From an uncultured Candidatus Udaeobacter sp. (GTDB lineage: Bacteria; Verrucomicrobiota; Verrucomicrobiia; Chthoniobacterales; UBA10450): a stretch of 6,450 bases of DNA. Made by a program: the position numbers and the translations under genes. The notes beneath the pieces are model-generated. The model worked only from the letters and a program-made list of their open reading frames with translations, was not told where the DNA came from and did no database searches. Location: positions 1-6,450 of the forward strand of contig CATPAV010000205.1 of assembly GCA_955652245.1 (NCBI GenBank). The letters are read 5' to 3'. The first letter of the stretch is position 1. Each line of letters opens with the position of its first letter. Below are positions 1-4,794 of the stretch, piece by piece.

Positions 1-87
1 GCATTTGAATTGAGCGTGATAGACGACTTCTAACCGGATGAGCGTACATAAATGGCGCCAGTCAGCTTCGACGATGCGTTTGTCGAA
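1..87 (-). pseudogene. In-frame continuation of the reductase gene beyond the TAG stop
   Basis: Reading the minus strand on past the TAG at 88-90 without changing frame gives 29 codons to the window edge with no further stop. The translation begins FDKRIVEADWRHLCTLIR and ends VVYHAQFKC. From memory of the family, YqjG/ECM4 proteins have Tyr-Leu-x-Gly-Asp-x-Leu-Thr-Glu-Ala-Asp-Trp-Arg, then Thr-Leu-(Val/Ile)-Arg, then Val-Tyr and Phe-Lys-Cys here. The match resumes at the same spacing, so the TAG replaces one codon, probably a leucine (TTG to TAG is one base change), and no indel is needed. The rest of the C-terminal domain lies outside the window. Alternatives are a sequencing error or read-through. 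Confidence 0.75.
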
Positions 88-762
88 CTAGTAGAGACTT
101 GCGGACAAGCGCGCCTCCAATTGATCCAGCGCTTCAAATAGTATTCGGCAGGAAATTTCGTATGGCCGTTGGCGCGTAGCAAACCCGGCGTTATAAACGC
201 CATTGTTCACGTTGTCGTAAAGGAAGTCCGAGAGGTTCCTGTGTTCGTCCTCGATATCTTTCGGGAAAAGATCGACATCCTTATTTTGCGCGACTGCATT
301 AAAGGCATCGTTAAACATCCGGCAGATGTCGTCTTCGCAATTATTGACGATCTTTTTCGTTTCCTTGTCCCAAAGCACCGGGACAGTGACACGGCCGTCG
401 AAATTCGGATCGGTTGCCGCGTACGCTTGGCTGAGAAAATGAAAACCATTGACCGGATCGGTCGATAGAGGGATGACCTCTGCGTCGTCCCATTTTTTAT
501 CAGGATCGCGAAATGCCCAGCCCTTGTCGTCGCGAATCGGATCGACAATCGTCATGCCGATTGCGTCTTTGAGTCCTTTTAGTTTTCGAAAGATAACGGT
601 GCGACTCGCCCACGGACACGCGAGCGAGACATAAAGATGATAACGACCAGCCACTGCGGGATACGACGTCGATCCATCTGCGGAAATCCATTCGCGAAAC
701 GCGTCCTCCTGCCGTTGAAATTCCCCGGAGTCTGACTGCTCGGTTGGAAATTGCGCTTTCAT
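88..762 (-). CDS. Glutathionyl-hydroquinone reductase (YqjG/ECM4, omega/xi-type GST-like), interrupted by an in-frame TAG
   Basis: The family reduces glutathionyl-hydroquinones in the cytoplasm by attack of a thioredoxin-fold cysteine. Seen here, counting from the ATG at 762: an N-terminal family segment (FQRQEDAFREW, residues 15-25), the catalytic motif YVSLACPWAS with Cys49, VDPIRDDKGWAF (73-84), VTVPVLWDK (125-133), NNxxxDIxRMFN (140-151) and the helical-domain signature NNGVYNAGFAT (186-196). The frame stops after 224 residues, whereas the family is usually about 310-330. Sequence after the stop continues in the same frame with family character (see 1-87), so this is the front two thirds of a broken gene. 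ATG 762 is preferred over TTG 780 because AAAGG precedes it within a few bases, while the TTG has no purine-rich site before it. Odd residues: Ser53 where YqjG and ECM4 have His after CPWA, and Cys-Glu (142-143) where Glu-Ser is usual. Family assignment is confident; activity of the product is doubtful. Confidence 0.85.
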   Translation of the reverse strand: MKAQFPTEQSDSGEFQRQEDAFREWISADGSTSYPAVAGRYHLYVSLACPWASRTVIFRKLKGLKDAIGMTIVDPIRDDKGWAFRDPDKKWDDAEVIPLSTDPVNGFHFLSQAYAATDPNFDGRVTVPVLWDKETKKIVNNCEDDICRMFNDAFNAVAQNKDVDLFPKDIEDEHRNLSDFLYDNVNNGVYNAGFATRQRPYEISCRILFEALDQLEARLSASLY

Positions 763-907
763 TCGGCCTTTGCCTTTCAAAGGAAATCGTGCGCCAGCGA
801 TCTTGCGCCGTCTGATTGTAGGGCGTCTGTGTCAGACGCCAATCTCTTAAGTTAGCGTTTCACAGAAACGCCCTACAATTATTCAAGTCATCGTGGGGGG
901 TTAGCCT
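763..907. other. Intergenic region between the small membrane gene and the reductase gene
   Basis: The 145 bases hold the REPIN-like element (815-879), a six-G run (895-900) and about 50 bases before the reductase start that contain its AAAGG ribosome site. I see no convincing -35/-10 pair on the minus strand and no additional coding frame. Confidence 0.6.
815..879. repeat. REPIN-like element: two inverted, covarying hairpin units
   Basis: Two 26-base units face each other: 815-840 on the plus strand and 854-879 on the minus strand. Each begins ATTGTAGGGCGT, giving a perfect 12-bp outer inverted repeat (815-826 with 868-879), and each folds into its own hairpin with a 3-base loop: 822-829 with 833-840 (8 bp), and 855-861 with 865-871 (7 bp). 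The units match at 21 of 26 positions. Four of the five differences form two compensatory base-pair swaps (827 with 835 and 829 with 833 in the left unit), and the fifth turns a G-C pair into G-T. The layout resembles REP doublets (REPINs) mobilised by RAYT transposases. No RAYT gene is in the window. The element sits between two co-directional genes, where the hairpins could also attenuate transcription or protect 3' ends; that role is inference. Confidence 0.75.
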
Positions 908-1111
908 CTATTGGCGCGGCCGAAACAGGGCGGCGTCGAGAATGGACCAAAGGTGGATGACCCATCCCAGCAAAACAAACCAAAGCACTGCGGCCAGGCA
1001 AAACTGGACAATCGCCATCAGCAGCCGGCCTTGAAGCAATTGCCCCAGGCCAGGAATAAAAAAACTGCAAAGCGCGGCAAGAACATTACCCGCCGAACCT
1101 TGACCCGCCAT
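908..1111 (-). CDS. Small hydrophobic membrane protein (67 aa), TM2-like PGLGQ motif
   Basis: The 67-residue product has a short N-terminus (MAGQGSAGN), a first hydrophobic stretch ending in FFIPGLGQLLQG (about residues 10-28), a long second one (about 30-58, rich in Leu, Val and Trp) and a basic tail (FRPRQ). The Pro-Gly-Leu-Gly-Gln turn followed by a Gly-Arg and a long helix is typical of small TM2-like or related inner-membrane proteins of unknown function. The ATG at 1111-1109 is the natural start because it gives the N-terminus just before the first hydrophobic segment; a weak purine run (GAAG) precedes it. The stop is TAG. Codons and composition look coding, and the competing 60-residue frame at 888-1070 reads the same bases in a less protein-like frame. 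The gene is divergent from the HNH gene and upstream of the reductase gene on the same strand. Precise function is not known. Confidence 0.7.
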   Translation of the reverse strand: MAGQGSAGNVLAALCSFFIPGLGQLLQGRLLMAIVQFCLAAVLWFVLLGWVIHLWSILDAALFRPRQ

Positions 1112-1841
1112 GCTTCGACGTTATGACCGGATGCAAGATCGACAAGTGATTTGTGAACGCACTGCTTACGCCGCGGTCGAATTGACAACGAAAAATGTGA
1201 GTGATAACGTCGCGCGAATTTCCGCGGAGGTGCATACGTTACTGAACAGTCAGGTTTTGGTGCTCAATCGCCTGTGGCAGGCGGTGAACATCTGCAGCGC
1301 GCGGCGCGCGTTCGCGCTGGTCTATGCAGGCCACGCCCACGTTGTCTCGTCGGATGAAGCCAACAATTTTCTGACACACGATTTCGAAAGTTGGCGCGAT
1401 TTTTCCACATCCGCGCCGGAACAGGAAATGGTGACGACCATCTCGTGGCAGATCCGCGTCCCGCGCGTGATTGTGCTGCTCTTTTTCGATCGTCTCCCAA
1501 AGAAGGAAGTGAAGTTTACGCGTCACAACGTTTTCGAGCGCGACAAGAACACCTGCCAGTATTGCGGCCATATTTTCGAGCGAAATGAGCTGAATCTCGA
1601 CCATGTCGTGCCGCGCGACAGAGGCGGGACGACGACATGGGAAAATGTGGTTTGCTCGTGCATTGAGTGTAACACGCGCAAAGGCAACCGGCTCCCGCAG
1701 GAAGCGCACATGGGTTTGATTCGCAAGCCGAAGCGACCGAAGTGGCGCCCGTTCGTGCATGTCACATTTTCTGCGCCGCAGCATGAAAGCTGGCGGCACT
1801 TTGTCGATCTTGCCTACTGGAACGTCGAGCTGAGCGATTGA
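1110..1841 (+). CDS. HNH endonuclease family protein
   Basis: Numbering is from ATG 1110 (243 residues). Residues about 45-80 form a conserved-looking segment (NSQVLVLNRLWQAVN, then ARRAF and YAGHAHVV) and lead into the HNH fold at about 135-192. The fold has a first zinc knuckle Cys149-x2-Cys152, the metal/catalytic signature LDHVVPRDRGG with His165, Asn179, a second knuckle Cys184-x2-Cys187 and Asn188-x2-Lys191. All the residues expected of an active HNH (McrA-like, zinc-stabilised) domain are present, so it is probably a DNA nicking or cleaving enzyme. No restriction, toxin or mobile-element partner is adjacent, so its biological target is unknown. Residues 1-43 look unlike the rest and the ATG has no ribosome site. 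Its first base falls inside the divergent gene's start codon. The real start is probably near 1230-1242 (see the promoter and GGAGG entries). It ends with TGA 45 bases before the convergent nuoN stop. Confidence 0.85.
   Translation: MLRRYDRMQDRQVICERTAYAAVELTTKNVSDNVARISAEVHTLLNSQVLVLNRLWQAVNICSARRAFALVYAGHAHVVSSDEANNFLTHDFESWRDFSTSAPEQEMVTTISWQIRVPRVIVLLFFDRLPKKEVKFTRHNVFERDKNTCQYCGHIFERNELNLDHVVPRDRGGTTTWENVVCSCIECNTRKGNRLPQEAHMGLIRKPKRPKWRPFVHVTFSAPQHESWRHFVDLAYWNVELSD
1182..1210 (+). promoter_or_regulatory. Candidate sigma70-type promoter for the HNH gene
   Basis: A perfect TTGACA lies at 1182-1187. At 17 bases spacing is TAACGT (1205-1210, three matches to TATAAT including the first T, second A and last T). 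At 15 bases spacing is GATAAC (1203-1208, four matches). Transcription would begin near 1215-1220, just before the GGAGG at 1226. The -35 is strong and the -10 weak. If this is real, the upstream ATG at 1110 would lie outside the transcript. Confidence 0.4.
1226..1230 (+). promoter_or_regulatory. Strong GGAGG ribosome-binding site inside the long HNH frame
   Basis: GGAGG at 1226-1230 is the best Shine-Dalgarno match upstream of the conserved part of the HNH protein. In the HNH frame, the codons that follow are GTG (1230, overlapping the site), CAT, ACG (1236, 5 bases away), TTA (1239) and CTG (1242, 11 bases away). No ATG, GTG or TTG sits at usable spacing, so either a rare start codon is used or the original start has been mutated. 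The site could also be chance. Confidence 0.4.
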
Positions 1842-1843
1842 TT

Positions 1844-1877
1844 TCGTTGAAGCGCTGCAGCGAATTCGCTTCAACGA
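1844..1877. terminator. Inverted repeat between convergent HNH and nuoN genes, probable bidirectional terminator
   Basis: An 11-bp perfect stem, TCGTTGAAGCG (1844-1854) with CGCTTCAACGA (1867-1877), encloses a 12-base loop and starts three bases after the HNH stop codon. On the plus strand it is followed by a T-rich run (TTTAACTATTTAA), which fits a modest intrinsic terminator for the HNH gene. On the minus strand the bases after the stem are not T-rich, so for the nuo operon it may be only a pause or an mRNA 3'-end stabiliser. The right arm's ten bases recur at 1891-1900 inside the last codons of nuoN. Confidence 0.55.
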
Positions 1878-1886
1878 TTTAACTAT

Positions 1887-3311
1887 TTAACGCTTCAACG
1901 CATCCAGAATCGGCTGCGGATAAACGCCGAGCCCGATGATCGCAAGGATCAGCGCGCTCATCGCAAAGCGCGACAGCGCGCTGATTGGGATCTTGTCCAT
2001 CTTGGCGGTAGATTGCCAATACATTGCCCGGACAACTTTGAGGTAATAATAAAAACCGCAGCCCACAGTAATCACACCCACGACGAGCAGCGCGATTTGG
2101 CGCTGGGCGATGGCGGCGTAAAAGATGAAAAACTTTCCGAGAAATCCGGCCGTGAATGGCACGCCGGCGAGCGAGACCATTGCAATGAGCATGGCAAAGG
2201 CGAGAAATGGCGAGCGCTTCCCTAATCCATCGAAGTCCGAAATCCGATCGCCGGTCTGCTGCGAGACGATCACGAGGACGGCAAAGCTCAAGAGCGTCAT
2301 TAGTAAATAAGCAGCGAGGTAAAAGATAACCGCGCGGCCGTCAAAGCACGCCACGCCGATTAGCAAATAGCCGGCGTGCGCGATGCTCGAATAGGCGAGC
2401 AGCCGTTTCAAATTGCCTTGCGGCAGCGCAGCCAGGTTGCCGTAGATCAGAGTTAAGATTGCGATCAGAACGAGCAATCGGTGCGTCTCGGGCAGCATTA
2501 GAAATGGACGTAACACACGCAACAACACGACAAAACCGGCAGCTTTCGATCCGACCGAAAGATAGGCGGTAACCGGTGTGGGAGCCCCTTGATAAACATC
2601 CGGGACCCAAATTTGAAACGGCACAGCTGCGATCTTGAAGCCCAACGCGACGAGAACCAGCACCATCCCGAAGAGCGCCGCGCTGCGATCGATGCCGGTA
2701 TTCGCCAATGATTCGGTGATGCGCTGCAGATTTGTCTGGCCGGTTACTCCGAAAAGCCACGTTATTCCATACACGAGAAACGCTGTGGAGAGAGCGCTCA
2801 GCACGAGATATTTCACTCCGGCTTCGAGGGTCACCGGGTTGCGTCGCGTGAAACTGACCAGGACATAAAAAGAAATCGTCACGAGCTCGAGCGAGACGAA
2901 GATGAAAATGAAGTCGATCGCGGACGCCATGTACATAAGCCCCGCGCACGTGAAAATCGGGACTGCAAAAAATTCGCCGAGGGCCGATCGCAGCTTTCCG
3001 CCTGCAACTGAGTTTTCGACTACCGGGGCGTAATCGATCATCATGATCAGCACAAGGATTGTCGTAAGCAGCGCGAATTGCTTAAAGAAAATCGACAATG
3101 AATCGGCTGTATAGAAACTCCAGAACCCGGTGGCCTGATCAGCTGAAGGGCTCGGAGCAACGAAAAAACTCGCCACAAACACCGCCGCGAGACCGAGAAT
3201 TCCAGCGAAAGCTAAAAGACGCTTATCGATCTTCGTGGCAAACGCTTCGAACATGAGAATGACCATGCCCAGGATCAGCACTGCAATCTCGAGTAATGGC
3301 GCGGTAATCAC
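1887..3311 (-). CDS. nuoN: NADH-quinone oxidoreductase subunit N
   Basis: Antiporter-like membrane subunit of respiratory complex I, in the inner membrane next to NuoM and part of the proton-translocating arm. The product is 474 residues, normal for the family, and almost wholly transmembrane. Landmarks: SLELVTISFYVLVSF with Glu142 (TM5 glutamate), GVKYLVLSALSTAFLVYG (165-182), Lys226 in ALGFKIAAVPFQIWVPD (TM7 lysine), GAPTPVTAYLSVGSKAAGF (242-260) with Lys256 (TM8 lysine), NLKRLLAYSSIAHAGYLLIG (300-319) and LAGVPFTAGFLGKFFIF with Lys393 (TM12 lysine). All proton-path charges I expect are present. The frame is open further upstream to 3569, but that part lies inside nuoM in another frame and reads as non-membrane junk. 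I therefore choose GTG 3311, two bases after the nuoM stop, which puts a hydrophobic helix at the N-terminus. Its ribosome site is weak (AAATAAAG), so translation is probably coupled to nuoM. It is the last gene of the operon in view. Confidence 0.95.
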   Translation of the reverse strand: MITAPLLEIAVLILGMVILMFEAFATKIDKRLLAFAGILGLAAVFVASFFVAPSPSADQATGFWSFYTADSLSIFFKQFALLTTILVLIMMIDYAPVVENSVAGGKLRSALGEFFAVPIFTCAGLMYMASAIDFIFIFVSLELVTISFYVLVSFTRRNPVTLEAGVKYLVLSALSTAFLVYGITWLFGVTGQTNLQRITESLANTGIDRSAALFGMVLVLVALGFKIAAVPFQIWVPDVYQGAPTPVTAYLSVGSKAAGFVVLLRVLRPFLMLPETHRLLVLIAILTLIYGNLAALPQGNLKRLLAYSSIAHAGYLLIGVACFDGRAVIFYLAAYLLMTLLSFAVLVIVSQQTGDRISDFDGLGKRSPFLAFAMLIAMVSLAGVPFTAGFLGKFFIFYAAIAQRQIALLVVGVITVGCGFYYYLKVVRAMYWQSTAKMDKIPISALSRFAMSALILAIIGLGVYPQPILDALKR

Positions 3312-3313
3312 CT

Positions 3314-4792
3314 TTATTTGTTCGCGCTGAGATAAGGACGAAACGCAGGCGTTATGATTTGCACAAACGATTGCGGGAAAAATCCGTAGCAAAGCAGCGC
3401 GCCGACTAGCAATGCGACGGGCGCACACAGCATCGGACGAAGATCGACAAGATCCTTCCAGCGCTCCGCCAGCGTTCCCATGAATGCTTTGCGATAGGCG
3501 CGCAGCATGTAAACCGTCGAGATCACCACACCCCAGAGTCCGAGTACGGTTGCAATTTGAAACAGACAAAACCGTTCTATTTCCCAGCCGTTTTTGAATG
3601 CACCAAAGAAGATCATGATTTCGCCGGCAAAATTGGCGAACCCAGGGAGCCCGCTCGCGGCGAACGCGCCCAGACCAAACGCCAGTCCCGCGAAGGGCAT
3701 CACCTTTGCGAGACCGCCAAGATCATCGAGCAACAATGTGCCGGTGCGCTTGCGTATTTCACCGGCAATAGCAAACAGCAGCGCGATCGAAAGGCCATGG
3801 GCAAACATTAAAGCAGCAGCGCCAGTCACGCCGAGAATATTCGCGCTGGCGATTCCGAGAAAGATGTAGCCCATGTGCATGACGCTCGAGTAACCAAGCA
3901 TCCAATCGAGCCGCTTCTGCGCGATTGTGACCAGCCCGACATAAATGATGTTCCCTAGTAACAGCACGACGAGCAGACTAGTCCAATGGCGCGCGCCATC
4001 GGGGAGCAGGGGAATTGCCAGTCGGAGCAAGCCATAGAGACCGAACTTTTTCAGCACTCCGGCGTGCAACATCGCCGCTGGCGCCGGCGCGGACGCGTAA
4101 GCTTCCGGCGCCCAAGTGTGAAATGGAAACAGCGAGACAAGAATTCCAAAGCCAATAAGCAGCAGCAGGTAAATATGGCGCTGCGCTTCCAGTGAAAATT
4201 GCCCCAACGCGGCGGCAGCTTTCAGTGCGCGAATATCGAAACTGCGCGATGCAACTGGAACGCTTTGATACAGGAGGATCAAGCCAAGCAGCAAAATGAA
4301 GCTTCCGACAGCGAGATAAATCGTGATCTTCCACGCCGCCACGGTCTTATTCCCACTGCCCCAGATTCCAATTAACAAAAACGTCGGGATGAGCGCCAAC
4401 TCATGAAATGCATAAAAGAAAAATAAATCGATTGAAGCAAACGCGCCGATCGCGCCCCCGGAGATCAGCAGGAGACAGCCGTAGAACGCATTTTCATATC
4501 TGTCGATCTTGCCGGTAAACCAAACCGCGGCCAGGGTGACGATCGTGGCGAGCAGCACCATGACCATGCTCAAGCCGTCTAGTCCCGTCGTGAAACTCAA
4601 ATGCCAGTCGGGCGATATACTGAAGGAGGTGACGTGCTGATAATCGCGCTGCCATCCTTGCAAGGAACCGAGGAGAAATAATGTGATCGCGAGCGTTAAC
4701 ATGGATGCGACCAACGCCGTCTTGCGAGCGGGCGCGCCGACCATGATCAGAATGGCTGCAACGATCGGGCAAAAGATGACGAACAGAAGCAT
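3314..4792 (-). CDS. nuoM: NADH-quinone oxidoreductase subunit M
   Basis: Second antiporter-like subunit of complex I, between NuoL and NuoN in the membrane arm. The product has 492 residues, normal length, with about 14 hydrophobic segments. Landmarks: Glu131 in FHELALIPTFLLIG (TM5 glutamate), LFPFHTWAPEAY (221-232), the TM8 segment MLHAGVLKKFGLYGLLR (241-257) with Lys248-Lys249, LGYSSVMHMGYIFLGIA (299-315), GLPGFANFAGEIMIF (381-395) with Glu391. Two departures from the E. coli-type pattern: Leu218 stands where the conserved TM7 lysine (Lys in VKVPLFPFH) is expected, and Asp296-Trp297 replaces the usual Lys-Lys before the AYSS motif. The extra Lys248 may compensate. ATG 4792 is chosen over the frame's extension to 4903 because it shares one base with the nuoL TGA (TGATG), and the extension lies within nuoL. 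No clear ribosome site precedes it, which fits re-initiation after nuoL. Confidence 0.94.
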   Translation of the reverse strand: MLLFVIFCPIVAAILIMVGAPARKTALVASMLTLAITLFLLGSLQGWQRDYQHVTSFSISPDWHLSFTTGLDGLSMVMVLLATIVTLAAVWFTGKIDRYENAFYGCLLLISGGAIGAFASIDLFFFYAFHELALIPTFLLIGIWGSGNKTVAAWKITIYLAVGSFILLLGLILLYQSVPVASRSFDIRALKAAAALGQFSLEAQRHIYLLLLIGFGILVSLFPFHTWAPEAYASAPAPAAMLHAGVLKKFGLYGLLRLAIPLLPDGARHWTSLLVVLLLGNIIYVGLVTIAQKRLDWMLGYSSVMHMGYIFLGIASANILGVTGAAALMFAHGLSIALLFAIAGEIRKRTGTLLLDDLGGLAKVMPFAGLAFGLGAFAASGLPGFANFAGEIMIFFGAFKNGWEIERFCLFQIATVLGLWGVVISTVYMLRAYRKAFMGTLAERWKDLVDLRPMLCAPVALLVGALLCYGFFPQSFVQIITPAFRPYLSANK

Positions 4793-4794
4793 CA
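4790..4794 (-). promoter_or_regulatory. TGATG stop-start overlap coupling nuoL to nuoM
   Basis: The minus strand reads TGATG here: TGA ends nuoL and ATG starts nuoM, sharing the A. No Shine-Dalgarno-like run precedes the ATG within about 15 bases (the upstream sequence is pyrimidine-rich), so nuoM is probably translated by ribosomes finishing nuoL. This helps keep the two subunits at equal amounts. Confidence 0.7.

Noticed and set aside
763..780. TTG start giving six extra residues on the reductase
   Set aside because: There is no ribosome site before the TTG, while ATG 762 has AAAGG just upstream.
880..900. Minus-strand AATAAT and TTGAAT as a promoter for the reductase gene
   Set aside because: They have no matching partner box at proper spacing and the surrounding bases belong to the repeat edge. 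Too weak to call.
888..1070. 60-residue minus-strand frame overlapping the small membrane gene
   Set aside because: The 67-residue frame has a coherent membrane protein with a PGLGQ motif, and both cannot easily be real.
1859..1870. 12-base palindrome AGCGAATTCGCT inside the terminator loop, as an operator
   Set aside because: It lies between two gene ends, not upstream of a gene, and overlaps the larger stem, so it is better read as part of the terminator.
1239..1874. 211-residue minus-strand frame opposite the HNH gene
   Set aside because: It is a shadow of the HNH gene. The plus frame carries all HNH and zinc-knuckle residues, while this frame shows no family features.
2341..2949. 202-residue frame inside nuoN on the same strand
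   Set aside because: It is an alternative frame of nuoN with Arg/Ser-rich low-quality sequence, not a separate gene.
3312..3569. N-terminal extension of the nuoN frame (about 86 extra residues)
   Set aside because: It overlaps the nuoM coding sequence in another frame, is not membrane-like, and NuoN has normal length from GTG 3311.
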